A DNA stretch of 48,200 nucleotides from an uncultured Coriobacteriales bacterium (GCA_934654475.1 CAKUFZ010000013.1:1-48200); one strand, 5' to 3'. Counted from the stretch's first letter, positions 7,441 to 16,040 are shown. Notes: a model not told the origin generated them from the sequence alone. Translations and numbers: made by a program.

Positions 7441-7482
7441 CGTCAGCGCGGACATCTTATATATATGATGTCCGCGCTGGCG
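7441..7482. repeat. Long near-perfect palindrome
   Basis: A 16-bp arm (7441-7456, ending GCGCGGACATC) is repeated in inverse at 7467-7482 with one mismatch, around the AT-only loop TTATATATAT. No T-run follows, so it is not an obvious terminator; an operator or cruciform-forming site is possible. The rest of the 7420-7636 gap holds no gene that can be supported. Confidence 0.7.
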
Positions 7483-7636
7483 TGCGTGCTGGGCTAGCGC
7501 AGGCATACCATGGCGGGTACGCTGGGACAATGGCCGTGCGGCGCAAGCACAACCTGGCGGCTGCCTGGTTGACGGTGTTGGTGGGTATACCAGCAGGCTG
7601 CTGGGATATCGGTTTCACGCGAGAGGGGCTTACAAG

Positions 7637-8095
7637 ATGGGAAACGCGCAAAAGCAGAAGGCCAAGAAGGCAAAGCCCACGGCTGCAGCCCTGCTGTGGG
7701 GGCTCGACCGCGGCACGCCTAAGGGCGACGCGGTGCGTACCATCCTCAAGGAGCTCGGCGTGGTGGCCAAGACCGTCCTGCCCGAGCGCCTGGGCGATTC
7801 GGCCGGCGCTGCCTTGGGCCTCGTGGGCATGCGCCCGGCCCTCATGCCCTATGCCGGCCCTGCGCCCGAGTGCGAGTTCATGTTGCTCGCCAACTTCTCC
7901 GAGCCGCTTCTGCAGGATTTTCTCCTGCGCAGCCGTCAGGTGGGTGCTTCCGTGAACTACAAGGCCGTGCTCACCAAGACCAACAAGGACTGGCCCGTGG
8001 TGGACCTCATCAACGAGGTGGCCCAGGAGCACGCGGCCATGCGCGCGCAAGCTGCGGCGTCGGCCCCGGCGCCGACTCAGCCAAGCCAAGCTTAG
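7637..8095 (+). CDS. DUF3783 family protein
   Basis: This 152-residue soluble protein has a Lys-rich N-terminus (GNAQKQKAKKAKP) and an Ala/Pro-rich tail. The middle (about residues 75-135), around PECEFMLLANFSEPLLQDFLLRSRQ and VNYKAVLTKTNKDWPVVDLINEV, matches DUF3783, a small uncharacterised domain of anaerobes. Its name-giving members have no known reaction. The gene stands alone between a palindrome and a strong bidirectional terminator. Confidence 0.8.
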   Translation: MGNAQKQKAKKAKPTAAALLWGLDRGTPKGDAVRTILKELGVVAKTVLPERLGDSAGAALGLVGMRPALMPYAGPAPECEFMLLANFSEPLLQDFLLRSRQVGASVNYKAVLTKTNKDWPVVDLINEVAQEHAAMRAQAAASAPAPTQPSQA

Positions 8096-8116
8096 CCGCT
8101 CACACGCCGCATGCAG

Positions 8117-8160
8117 ACGGCCCGCATGTTGGGAAAAATCCCAGCATGCGGGCCGTTTTT
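8117..8160. terminator. Strong bidirectional terminator
   Basis: ACGGCCCGCATG...GGGA-AAAA-TCCC...CATGCGGGCCGT forms a near-perfect stem of about 18 bp followed by TTTTTGTTT on the plus strand. It lies between the convergent DUF3783 and DUF1653 genes and ends just before the latter's stop. Confidence 0.85.
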
Positions 8161-8162
8161 GT

Positions 8163-8435
8163 TTAAAGCTCTGCCGCATCCACTTTCTCGAAGCGCCATG
8201 TCTGCTTGATGTCGGGGTACTTCTCGTGGTCGACTTCGCTCTCAAACATCGCGCGGGGCCTGCACCACACGCCGAAGGGCGGGTAGAGCGCCTCGTACAC
8301 CACGAGTTCCTCGTCGGTCTCCGTGTGGCGGGCGAACGCAAGCACGCGGTAGAGGTAGCGCTGGCTGCCGTCGGTCACCGTCTCACGCTTGAAGTTGCGC
8401 ACGATGTCGCCGGGCGCAAACGTGCGGTTGTCCAT
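8163..8435 (-). CDS. DUF1653 domain protein
   Basis: This 90-residue protein (from the ATG at 8433-8435, preceded by AAAGGA) is a DUF1653 family member. Typical stretches are PGDIVRNFKRE, YLYRVLAFARHTETDEELVVYEALY, WCRPRAMFESEVD and a C-terminal KQTWRFEKV. DUF1653 proteins are small cytosolic proteins of unknown function. An alternative ATG five codons upstream has no ribosome site. Confidence 0.88.
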   Translation of the reverse strand: MDNRTFAPGDIVRNFKRETVTDGSQRYLYRVLAFARHTETDEELVVYEALYPPFGVWCRPRAMFESEVDHEKYPDIKQTWRFEKVDAAEL

Positions 8436-8680
8436 GGGCTGTCCTTTCATGCCGGAGGGGCGGTTTTCTTGCGGGTGAGCGCTCTTTGCGCTGCCAATTC
8501 GGAAGCAATCATACCTATTATGCCTGCACGCGGGGAGGGGAGAGGCGACCCGCCCCGGTCGCTACCCGAGAGCGGGGCCCGGTATGCGTCGTCCACAAAA
8601 GCGCCCCGCCCCCCAATGCGCCGCGTGGGCGAAAAGGGGACGGGGCAAGGTGCCAGCCGAAAAAGGAACGCTACGAGGGA

Positions 8681-10105
8681 TTAGTCCTGCTTGACCGATT
8701 CGTCAGCCTGGGCAAAGGCGGGCAGGTCGCACGTCTCACCCTTGGTCTTGGCGCACAGGGCCACGGTGCTCGACAGGGCAACGAGTGCGATGACGTTGGG
8801 CAGCACCATGAGCTGGTTGAACATGTCGGCCAGCTCCCATACGAGGTCGTTGGAAAGCAGCGAACCCATGAAGATGAACACGAGGGCGATGGCGGAGAAC
8901 ACGGGCACGGCCTTCTTGCCGAACAGGTAGATCACGTTGATCTTGGCGAACAGGTTCCACGAAAGGATGGTGGAGAAGGCGAAGAACAGCAGGCAGATGG
9001 CCACGAAGATGTTGCCGATGTTGCCGCCCATGAGGCTGGAGAACGCGATCTGAGCCATGTTGGTCTTGTCCACGCCCTCGTAGAGGCCCTGGGCAAGCAC
9101 GCCGTCGCCGGTGTAGAGGATGGTGATGACGACGAGGGCGGTGATGGAGACGACGATGATGGTGTCGATGAACACGCCGATCATAGCGACGACGCCCTGC
9201 TCATGAGGGGTCTTGACGTTGGCGAGGGCGTGAGCGTGCGGGGTGGAGCCCATACCGGCCTCGTTGGAGAACAGGCCGCGCTTGGCACCCTGGGAGATGG
9301 CGGCGATGATGCCGAAGGTCACGCCGCCCACCTGGGCCTGGGGGTTGAAGGCGCACTCGAAGATGAGGCCGAAGGCCGCGGGCACCTGGCTGGCGTGGGA
9401 GATGAGAACAGCCAGGCCGCCGATGATGTAGATGATGGCCATGAAGGGGACGATCTTCTCGGTGACGGAGGCGAGGCGCTTCACGCCGCCCAGGAAGATG
9501 AAGCCGGCGACAGCGGCCACGAGCAGGCCGATGATCCACGCGGGGATGCTGAAAGCGGTGGCGCAGGTGGAGGCGATGGAGTTGGACTGCACCATGCAGC
9601 CCATGAAGCCCAGGGCCAGGATGATGGCGACCGAGAAGAAGCCGGCCAGGAAGGTGCCGAACTTGCCGTGGAAGGCGGTCTTGATGTAGTAGACCGGGCC
9701 GCCGTGCACGGTGCCGTCGGCGTCGACCTTGCGGGTCTTCTGAGCCAGGACAGCCTCGGCGTAGTTGGTGGCCATGCCCAGGATGGCGATGAGCCACATC
9801 CAGAAGATGGCGCCCGGGCCGCCCACGAGGATGGCGCCGCAGGCGCCCACGATGTTGCCGGTGCCCACCTGGGCGGCAACGGCGGTGGCGAGCGCCTGGA
9901 AGGAGCTCATGCCGCTCTCATGCTTCTTGCCGTTGAGGGAGAAATTGCCGAACACGCGGCGCATGCCCTCGCCGAAGCAGCGGAACTGCACACCGCGGGT
10001 GCGGATGGTGAAGAAAAGGCCCGCGCCGATGAGCAGCACAATGAGCACGTAATTTGAAAGGTAGGAGTTGATCGTCTGTACGATCTCGAGCAGTTCTTTT
10101 TGCAC
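8681..10105 (-). CDS. AGCS family sodium:alanine/glycine symporter
   Basis: This is a 474-residue transporter with about ten or more hydrophobic helices. AGCS family marks include TRGVQFRCFGEGMRRVF, AVAAQVGTGNIVGACGAILVGGPGAIFWMW (the conserved GTGNI substrate/sodium region) and RGLFSNEAGMGSTPHAHA. It imports small neutral amino acids with sodium across the cytoplasmic membrane. A GTG start at 10105 is chosen because GGAAAGGA lies upstream, though 11 nt away; an upstream ATG at 10141 lacks a ribosome site. The 5' leader carries a glycine riboswitch, so glycine is the likely substrate or signal. Confidence 0.93.
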   Translation of the reverse strand: MQKELLEIVQTINSYLSNYVLIVLLIGAGLFFTIRTRGVQFRCFGEGMRRVFGNFSLNGKKHESGMSSFQALATAVAAQVGTGNIVGACGAILVGGPGAIFWMWLIAILGMATNYAEAVLAQKTRKVDADGTVHGGPVYYIKTAFHGKFGTFLAGFFSVAIILALGFMGCMVQSNSIASTCATAFSIPAWIIGLLVAAVAGFIFLGGVKRLASVTEKIVPFMAIIYIIGGLAVLISHASQVPAAFGLIFECAFNPQAQVGGVTFGIIAAISQGAKRGLFSNEAGMGSTPHAHALANVKTPHEQGVVAMIGVFIDTIIVVSITALVVITILYTGDGVLAQGLYEGVDKTNMAQIAFSSLMGGNIGNIFVAICLLFFAFSTILSWNLFAKINVIYLFGKKAVPVFSAIALVFIFMGSLLSNDLVWELADMFNQLMVLPNVIALVALSSTVALCAKTKGETCDLPAFAQADESVKQD

Positions 10106-10226
10106 TTTGGGTCGTTCCTTTCCAAGTCGTAACACATACATTTACGGCTGGAGAAAGGACGTAGGTCGGCTTGTCGCCCATTGAGCGCAGGAGATACGAG
10201 TCTCCCCGCTGCCAGGATGCGCACCG

Positions 10227-10311
10227 CCTCTGTCCGTTTGCCTGAGAGTTTCGGCTGGTACATCTTGTACCGCCTTGCCCCTTCGGCACTCACTTAAGAG
10301 TTCTCCAGAGG
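10227..10311 (-). promoter_or_regulatory. Glycine riboswitch aptamer
   Basis: On the minus strand, CCTCTG and CAGAGG close the P1 helix. Between them are the hallmark glycine aptamer segments CCGAAGGGGCAAG and ACTCTCAGGCAAACGGACAG. Only one complete aptamer is evident. It sits in the leader of the AGCS transporter gene about 120 nt before the start. A GGGAGA/TCTCC hairpin between aptamer and gene could be the expression platform. Confidence 0.93.
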
Positions 10312-10372
10312 TTTCTCCGCTTCCGGTTTGCCCTGTGGCATTCCGAAAGCATCAACGAAAGCACGTGGCGCA

Positions 10373-10401
10373 TTATTAACGATTGTTTCGCGCTGGCGCA
10401 A
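10373..10401 (-). promoter_or_regulatory. Promoter of the riboswitch-transporter transcript
   Basis: On the minus strand, TTGCGC (10396-10401) and TAATAA (10373-10378) are separated by 17 bp, about 60 bp upstream of the aptamer. The remaining gap to 10612 contains the upstream region of the divergent HdeD-like gene, including a TATAAC box near 10524. Confidence 0.6.
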
Positions 10402-10612
10402 GGGAAATTGCTTATCTACCCTTTGCGTTAGCCTTTCTGTAACACTTCACCATAGAGCTGACATATTTCACATGGTTTTGCTTCGTTAACAGACGCGTGT
10501 GAAATGCCCCGAGTGTGGTATAACGAGGCTAAGAACGTAAGGTTGCAGATGTGGCGGGCACACCTGGATAGGCGCGCAGCCGCACTGCATAAACGCGAGA
10601 AAGGGGCACGGT

Positions 10613-11206
10613 ATGTCCGAACCCATCGAGGTAGAGGCCCAAGTCATTGAGCCTGAGAAGAAGTCCCGTCATTACAAGTGGTGGTTTGTCGCACTGGGCG
10701 TCTTGGTGACGCTGGCCGGTGTCGCATGCATTACGTGGCCTGCCATCTCGCTTGCCGTGGTGGCTGCTGTGGCCGGCATCTGCTTCCTCGCAAGCGGTAT
10801 CACGCGCATCACCACGTTCTTCGACCTGGGTAGCGCCCTCCTCGGTGCCTCGTCGCTGTTCATGGGCATCCTTGATGTGATCGTGGGCATCATGTTCCTC
10901 ATCCATCCCCTCATCGGCGGCATCACCATCGCCATGCTCGGTGGTATCGCCCTTATCGTCACCGGCGTGATGGACGTCGTGGCCAGCCTGCGCATGAAGC
11001 GCGTCATCGGCACGGGCCCCATGGTCTTGGAAATCATCGGTGCCATCGTCACGGTCATCTGCGGCGTCCTCATTCTCATGGCCCCGCGCCTCTTCATCAT
11101 CTACCTGGGCATCATGCTCATCATCCGCGGTGTGATGACGGTCATCTCCGCATTCATGGTCTCTGCGTTCATCAAGGACCTCAAGAACGACCCGCTGCTT
11201 AAGTAA
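10613..11206 (+). CDS. HdeD-like DUF308 membrane protein
   Basis: This 197-residue protein has a charged cytoplasmic N-terminus (residues 1-22) followed by six hydrophobic helices in pairs, the HdeD/DUF308 arrangement. Repeats of LGVLVTLAGVACITWPAIS and MGILDVIVGIMFLIHP type mark the repeated units. HdeD is linked to acid resistance in Escherichia coli, but most homologues are uncharacterised. The ATG is preceded by GAAAGGGG. The gene is monocistronic and ends in a strong terminator. Confidence 0.88.
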   Translation: MSEPIEVEAQVIEPEKKSRHYKWWFVALGVLVTLAGVACITWPAISLAVVAAVAGICFLASGITRITTFFDLGSALLGASSLFMGILDVIVGIMFLIHPLIGGITIAMLGGIALIVTGVMDVVASLRMKRVIGTGPMVLEIIGAIVTVICGVLILMAPRLFIIYLGIMLIIRGVMTVISAFMVSAFIKDLKNDPLLK

Positions 11207-11255
11207 GCAGTTGCGCGGTCTGCGGCGAGCGCCGCACAAGGCTCGCAAGACACAC

Positions 11256-11307
11256 GAAACCCCCTGGGACCTGCGGGAAGACCTCGCGGCCCCAGGGGGT
11301 TTCTTTG
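11256..11307 (+). terminator. Intrinsic terminator
   Basis: GAAACCCCCTGGG pairs with CCCAGGGGGTTTC around a GC-rich loop. It ends the HdeD-like transcript, and the symmetric A/T flanks could also serve the minus-strand aminotransferase operon. Confidence 0.82.
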
Positions 11308-11415
11308 TGAGCCGCCGGGCTTGCGGCGGCCTTAGTGCGGCCCTGCCGTCCCAGCGAGGCTGCGCCGGCCCCGCCGTGTTCCTGCTGGGACGGTGCTGTG
11401 GCGCCCTCGTGCGCC

Positions 11416-12585
11416 CTATCGCCTGGGCAGCTTGTCCTGCCAGCCGTGCAGGTTCTCGAGCGCGGCGAGCAGCGTCTTGTCGGACTTGGCGAAGTGGAAG
11501 CGGATGTAGCGCATTTCGGGCTCGCGGAAGAAGCAGCTGCCCGGCACGCCGGCCACCTTGGCGTATTGCGCCAGGTCGCAGGCGAAGTCCTCGTCGTTTG
11601 CGTAGCCGGCCTCGGAGATGTCGCACATCACGTAGTAGGCACCTTCGGGCTCCACGAACTTCATGTTCAGGTCGGCCAGGCCGTTGCAGAAGAGCTCGCG
11701 CTTGTGGGTGTACTCAGCCGAGAGCTCGTCGTAGTAGGAGTCGGGCATGGTGAGGCCCACCACGGCGGCCTCCATGAGCGGGGCGGGCGCGCCCACGGTG
11801 AGGAAGTCGTGCACCTTCTTGGCGACCTCCACCACTTCTTCGGGAGCGATGATGTAGCCCAGGCGCCAGCCGGTGATGGAGTAGGTCTTGGAGAGCGACC
11901 CGCACGAGATGGTGCGGCGCTGCATGCCCGGCAGGCTGGCAAAATAGACGTGCTTGTTGGGGGCATAGACGATGTGCTCGTACACCTCGTCGGTGATGAC
12001 CCACACGTCGTACTTCTCAGCCAGGCGCGCGATCGTCTCAAGCTCGGCGCGCGTGAAGACGCGGCCGCAGGGGTTGGAGGGGTTGCACAGGATGAGCGCC
12101 TTCACGCCGTCCTGCGCCATGGCGGCCTCGAGCGCGGTCTCGTCGAAGGTGAAGGCGGGCGGCACGAGCGGCACGTAGATGGGCTCGGCGTGGCACAGAA
12201 TCGCGTCGGCGCCGTAGTTCTCGTAGAAGGGCGAGAACACCACGACCTTGTCGCCGGGGTCGCACACGGTGTGCACGGCGCACATCATGGCCTCGGTGCT
12301 GCCGCAGGTGACGACGATGTTCTTGTCGGGGTCGACGTCGATGCCCATGAAGCGGCGCTGCTTGGCGGCGAGCGCCTCGCGGAAGTTCTGCGCGCCCCAG
12401 GTGAGGGCGTACTGGTGTGGGCCCTCGTAGGCGACCTGCGCCAGGCGGTCGAGGAGCTCCTTGGGCGGGTCGAAGTCGGGGAAACCCTGGGAGAGGTTGA
12501 CGGCGCCGTGCTTGAGCGCCACGCGGGTCATGCGGCGGATGACCGAGTCGGTGAAGCCGTCGGTCGACGTGCTGAGGGCTTTCAT
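11416..12585 (-). CDS. PLP-dependent class I/II aminotransferase
   Basis: This 389-residue fold-type I aminotransferase is close in style to the kynurenine/methionine/aromatic aminotransferases. Marks are NLSQGFPDFDPP near the N-terminus, GSTEAMMCAV, NPSNPCGRVF, VITDEVYEHIVY (PLP-binding Asp and Tyr), SCGSLSKTYSITGWRLGY with the Schiff-base Lys, and a C-terminal RIRFHFAKS-like stretch (RYIRFHFAKS). The start ATG at 12583-12585 has AAGGA upstream. It is the last gene of the ferredoxin oxidoreductase cluster, 32 bp after the beta-subunit gene. Its likely job is to make the 2-oxo acid that the oxidoreductase then decarboxylates. Confidence 0.9.
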   Translation of the reverse strand: MKALSTSTDGFTDSVIRRMTRVALKHGAVNLSQGFPDFDPPKELLDRLAQVAYEGPHQYALTWGAQNFREALAAKQRRFMGIDVDPDKNIVVTCGSTEAMMCAVHTVCDPGDKVVVFSPFYENYGADAILCHAEPIYVPLVPPAFTFDETALEAAMAQDGVKALILCNPSNPCGRVFTRAELETIARLAEKYDVWVITDEVYEHIVYAPNKHVYFASLPGMQRRTISCGSLSKTYSITGWRLGYIIAPEEVVEVAKKVHDFLTVGAPAPLMEAAVVGLTMPDSYYDELSAEYTHKRELFCNGLADLNMKFVEPEGAYYVMCDISEAGYANDEDFACDLAQYAKVAGVPGSCFFREPEMRYIRFHFAKSDKTLLAALENLHGWQDKLPRR

Positions 12586-12617
12586 TGAGGGGGAGTCCTT
12601 TCGGGTACGAGACGGGT

Positions 12618-13538
12618 CTATCGGGTCCAGCTGGAGCGGATCTGCTCCCACTTGGCGTCGCGGCCGGCGACGACTTGGGCGATCTCCTCGTCGTCAAGTG
12701 CGCGGAAGCGTGTCTGTCGGCGCAGGTAATGGGCCACGTCGGAGAATTCCTTGGGGTTGCGGTTGAGCTTGAAGGCGCCCCCGGCGAAGCCGCTCACCGC
12801 CGGGCCCTCGTACTCGGCCAGATACCACAGGCCGCAGTCCACGACCTCCTTGGCGATGTCGATCGTCTCGTCGGTGGCGTGGCCCCAGCCGGTGGGGCAG
12901 GGGGCGATGACGTGGATGAACTTCGTGCCGCGGATCTTGCTCGCCTTCTCCACCTTGGCGGTGAAGTCGTTGAGGTAGCCGACGCTTGCGGTGGCGGCGT
13001 AGGGCAGGCCGTGGGCGCACACGATTTCAAAGAGGTTCTTCTTCTGCGTGAGGCAGCCGTGGTCGTTTTTGCCGGCGGGCGTGGTGGTGGTGCGGGCGCC
13101 GAAGGGCGTGAGGCCGCTCTTCTGGATGCCCGTGTTCATGTACGCCTCGTTGTCGTAGCAGATGTAGATGATGTCCTCGTTGCGGTCGATGGCGCCCGAC
13201 AGGGCCTGGATGCCGATGTCGGCCGTGCCGCCGTCGCCGGCGAAGCCCACCACGTTGAACGTGTCGGGGTCCTCGCCTTGGGCCTCAAGACCTGCGCGAA
13301 TGCCGGTGAGCACCGAGGCGGTGGCCGCAAAGGGCGTGATGAAGGCGTTGTTGGCGAAGCACAGCTGGGGGAAGTTGAAGCCCACGGCGCTCATGCAGCC
13401 GGCAGGCAGCGCGCAGATCGTGCGGGGTCCCAGGACCTTGAGGGCCTGGCGCACCACGAGCGACCCGGCACATCCCGCGCAGGCCTTGTGGCCGTAGAAG
13501 TACTCGTCGTCGGTGATGGTGCGAGCGTTTACCGCCAT
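12618..13538 (-). CDS. 2-oxoacid:ferredoxin oxidoreductase, beta (TPP-binding) subunit
   Basis: This 306-residue beta subunit has the proximal-cluster motif GHKACAGCAG near residue 20, GCMSAVG, then the thiamine pyrophosphate/Mg motif GFAGDGGTADIG (about residues 98-109) and YDNEAYMNTG. The last conserved cluster cysteine is in HVIAPCPTGWG. Family knowledge: with alpha, gamma and delta subunits it oxidatively decarboxylates pyruvate, 2-oxoisovalerate or aryl-pyruvates to acyl-CoA, reducing ferredoxin. It starts 3 bp after the alpha gene stops, so the two are translationally linked. Confidence 0.93.
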   Translation of the reverse strand: MAVNARTITDDEYFYGHKACAGCAGSLVVRQALKVLGPRTICALPAGCMSAVGFNFPQLCFANNAFITPFAATASVLTGIRAGLEAQGEDPDTFNVVGFAGDGGTADIGIQALSGAIDRNEDIIYICYDNEAYMNTGIQKSGLTPFGARTTTTPAGKNDHGCLTQKKNLFEIVCAHGLPYAATASVGYLNDFTAKVEKASKIRGTKFIHVIAPCPTGWGHATDETIDIAKEVVDCGLWYLAEYEGPAVSGFAGGAFKLNRNPKEFSDVAHYLRRQTRFRALDDEEIAQVVAGRDAKWEQIRSSWTR

Positions 13539-13541
13539 GGC

Positions 13542-14741
13542 CTACCTGCCTTTCTTTGAGCCGAACGTGTCGGCCATGGAGTTGATGCCGAGGAACTGCA
13601 CGCGCTCGGCGGCCCCGCCTGCGGCGAACGTGAGCGTCTTGAACGCGCCTGCCACCTGGTCGGCCGTGATGTCGGCGCCGCCCAGGCCGCCGATGAAGTT
13701 GCAGGTGGGCACATGGGCGTCCTGCTGGAAGAGGGCCGAGTTCACGTTCGTGAAGACGGTGCCTTCCGCGCCGAACGACACGTCCTTCTCGAGCACGCCC
13801 ACCGCGCGCGTGTGGGCCAGGGTGAGCGCCAGGTCGCGCGAGGCGAAGGGGCGCAGGTAGCGGATGCGCAGCATGCCGGCCGCCATGCCCTGCTCGCGCA
13901 GGCGGTCGACGGTCTGACGCACGAGGCCTGCGACGCTGCCCAGGCACACCATGACGTACTCGGCGTCGTCGCAGCGGTATTCCTCGAAGGCGCCCGTGTA
14001 GGAGCGGCCGCAGGTGCGCTCGAAGGCGGCCTCAACCTCGTCGATGACGTCGATGGCATCGAGCATGTCCTTGTGGGCGTAGTACTTGTAGTAGCGGTTG
14101 TGCTCGGGGCCGGCCGAGTAGCCCATGTTCACGGGATGGTCGAAGTCGAACTTGTTCGTCGTGGCGTAGGGCGGCAGGAACGCGTCGGCCTGCTCGGGAG
14201 TGGGGACCTCCACGGTCTCGTAGGTGTGCGTGAGCGCGAAACCGTCGAGGTTCACCATGACGGGTGTCATGACGCGCGGGTCCTCTGCCAGGCGATATGC
14301 CATGAGGGCCATGTCGAGTGCCTCCTGGTTGTCCTGCGCGTAGCACTGGATCCAGCCATGGTCGAGTAGCGACAGCGAGTCGCGCTGGTCACCGTAGATG
14401 TTCCAGGGAAGCGCCGTGGAACGGTTGGCGTTCATCATGACGATGGGGAAGCGACCGCCGGCCGCGTAGGTGAGCACCTCGGCCATGTAGAGCAGGCCCT
14501 GGCTCGAGGTGGCCGTGAAGGCGCGCGCGCCTGTGGCGCTGGCACCCATGGCGCAGCACAGCGCGGAGTGCTCGCTTTCCACGTGGACGTATTTGGCGTC
14601 AAGCTCGCCGGACTCGACCATCTCGGAGAGGCGCTCCACCACCACGGTCTGCGGGGTGATGGGGTAGGCGCTGATCACCTGGGGTCGTGCCAGGCGCACG
14701 CCCTCGGCGAAGGCCTCGTCACCTGACAAGAAGCGCTTCAT
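13542..14741 (-). CDS. 2-oxoacid:ferredoxin oxidoreductase, alpha subunit
   Basis: This 399-residue alpha (PorA/VorB-like) subunit opens with FLSGDEAFAEGVRLARPQVISAYPITPQT, followed by VESEHSALCCAMGASATGARAFTATSSQGLLYM, which lines the active site. SLLDHGWIQCYAQDNQEALDMAL and the interdomain PTPEQADAFLPPY are typical of pyruvate/2-oxoisovalerate enzymes. The true start is ATG at 14739-14741, sharing ATGA with the preceding gamma-delta gene. GGAGG lies 4 nt upstream. Substrate choice (pyruvate, branched-chain or aromatic) cannot be fixed from motifs, but the neighbouring phenylacetate-CoA ligase favours an aryl-pyruvate. Confidence 0.93.
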   Translation of the reverse strand: MKRFLSGDEAFAEGVRLARPQVISAYPITPQTVVVERLSEMVESGELDAKYVHVESEHSALCCAMGASATGARAFTATSSQGLLYMAEVLTYAAGGRFPIVMMNANRSTALPWNIYGDQRDSLSLLDHGWIQCYAQDNQEALDMALMAYRLAEDPRVMTPVMVNLDGFALTHTYETVEVPTPEQADAFLPPYATTNKFDFDHPVNMGYSAGPEHNRYYKYYAHKDMLDAIDVIDEVEAAFERTCGRSYTGAFEEYRCDDAEYVMVCLGSVAGLVRQTVDRLREQGMAAGMLRIRYLRPFASRDLALTLAHTRAVGVLEKDVSFGAEGTVFTNVNSALFQQDAHVPTCNFIGGLGGADITADQVAGAFKTLTFAAGGAAERVQFLGINSMADTFGSKKGR

Positions 14742-15844
14742 CGTGCCTCCTCGTGCTCGGGCACCATGGAGATGGCGCCGCAACGGCAGGCTTTGGCGCA
14801 CACGCCGCAGCCCTTGCAGAAGTCGTAGTCCACAGCCAGGCGGATGCCGCCGCGTGCGTCTTCGTCGGCCACCTTGTAGATGGTGCCGTCGGGGCACTGC
14901 ATGTAGCACAGCAGGCACCTCGTGCAGGCGGCCTCGTCGAGCACGGGGCGCACCGAGCGCCAGCCGGCGTTCTTGGAGACCAGGTGCCCCGCCTCGAAGC
15001 AGGTCGTGCGGGCAAAGACGGCCGGGTCGAGGTGCGCGGCGCGCAGGGTCGGGATGACGCGGGGCGCACCGCTGCAGCCGAGCAGGGCAGGCGAGGGGGC
15101 TGTGGACGCGAGGTCGCGGGGCGCAGCGGTGTTGGCGTAGGGCTGCGACACGGCGGCCGAGTCAGGGCGTTCCAACCCCGCTGCCTGGGCGTTTGCGTCA
15201 GTCGTGACGGTCGTGCCGTCTGCGAGCGCATGGTCGCACTCGTGGGCGGTGGTGCCCTCGCCTGCGAGTGCGCGTTTGTTCCCGCAGGCGGGCTCGCAGA
15301 CCGCCCCGGCGCATCCCGCACTCCACGCGTCCCTCTCGGCCAGCACGCGCTCGACCACCGCGAGGTTCTTGGCATGGAGTTTCTCGGGCATGTACTGGCG
15401 GATGGCCTCGCACACGTCCTCGGCGCGCACCTCGTCGCACAGGGCGGCGAGCGCTCCCAGAAAGACGGTGTTGGGGATGGCGCGGCCGAGCACCTTGGCA
15501 GAGATGCCGTCGGCGTCGATCGCCGTGACGCGCGGGTCGTCCCAGGTACGCGCGCTGTTCACCAGCACGCGACCGCCTGCCTTGAGCTCGTCTTCCCAGC
15601 CCGGGCCGAAGAGTGTCTCGTCCAGGTAGACTACAAAGTCCGCCCTGGTAGAGGCGCTACGGTCGCCGATGGGGCGGTTGTCGAGCTTGGTGAACGCGCG
15701 CATGGGGGCGCCGCGTCGCTCGGGCCCGAACGACGGGAACGCCAGCGCGTGGCGTCCCGGCGCCATGGAGCATGCCGCGCCCAGCAGGCGGGCCGCCGTG
15801 AAGGCGCCCTGGCCTCCGCGGCCATGCCAGAGTATCTCGATCAT
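14738..15844 (-). CDS. 2-oxoacid:ferredoxin oxidoreductase, fused gamma-delta subunit with Cys-containing linker
   Basis: This 368-residue protein joins the gamma subunit (residues 1-170; GRGGQGAFTAARLLG, FPSFGPERRGAP) to the delta ferredoxin subunit. The delta part has two [4Fe-4S] motifs: Cys307, 310, 313, 317 and Cys343, 346, 349, 353. In many relatives these are separate genes. The linker (about residues 174-275) is Ala/Thr-rich and unusual in carrying several cysteines (SAGCAGAVCEPACG, HECD, LLGCSG). It is the first gene of the por-type cluster and overlaps the alpha gene by 4 bp. A terminator-like hairpin precedes it by 30 nt. Confidence 0.9.
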   Translation of the reverse strand: MIEILWHGRGGQGAFTAARLLGAACSMAPGRHALAFPSFGPERRGAPMRAFTKLDNRPIGDRSASTRADFVVYLDETLFGPGWEDELKAGGRVLVNSARTWDDPRVTAIDADGISAKVLGRAIPNTVFLGALAALCDEVRAEDVCEAIRQYMPEKLHAKNLAVVERVLAERDAWSAGCAGAVCEPACGNKRALAGEGTTAHECDHALADGTTVTTDANAQAAGLERPDSAAVSQPYANTAAPRDLASTAPSPALLGCSGAPRVIPTLRAAHLDPAVFARTTCFEAGHLVSKNAGWRSVRPVLDEAACTRCLLCYMQCPDGTIYKVADEDARGGIRLAVDYDFCKGCGVCAKACRCGAISMVPEHEEAR

Positions 15845-15873
15845 ATGGCTCCCTCAACCGTGTGATTCCTAGC

Positions 15874-15913
15874 AAAAGGCGAGGTCGTCGCAGGTGTCCG
15901 CGGCAACCTCGCC
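15874..15913 (-). terminator. Terminator or attenuator before the oxidoreductase genes
   Basis: On the minus strand, GGCGAGGT and ACCTCGCC form a perfect 8-bp stem followed by TTTTGCT, ending 30 nt before the gamma-delta start codon. A TAGAAT -10-like box lies just upstream of the hairpin. It could end the paaK-lysR transcript, or act as an attenuator in a leader of the oxidoreductase operon. Confidence 0.75.
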
Positions 15914-16040
15914 AGGATGCAAACATTCTACCTGCCTGCGTGTTTCCGCACTTTTAAGGCAGTTTGACGCCCACAGTACCTCCAGCGCGCGACGTTCAGC
16001 GTACGACAGCGTGGATGGGGCCGCACGCCAGCTGCGCCTT

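Noticed and set aside
8486..10057. A 523-codon plus-strand open frame opposite the AGCS transporter
   Set aside because: It is an antisense shadow with extreme Asp/Glu/Gly/His content and no family resemblance.
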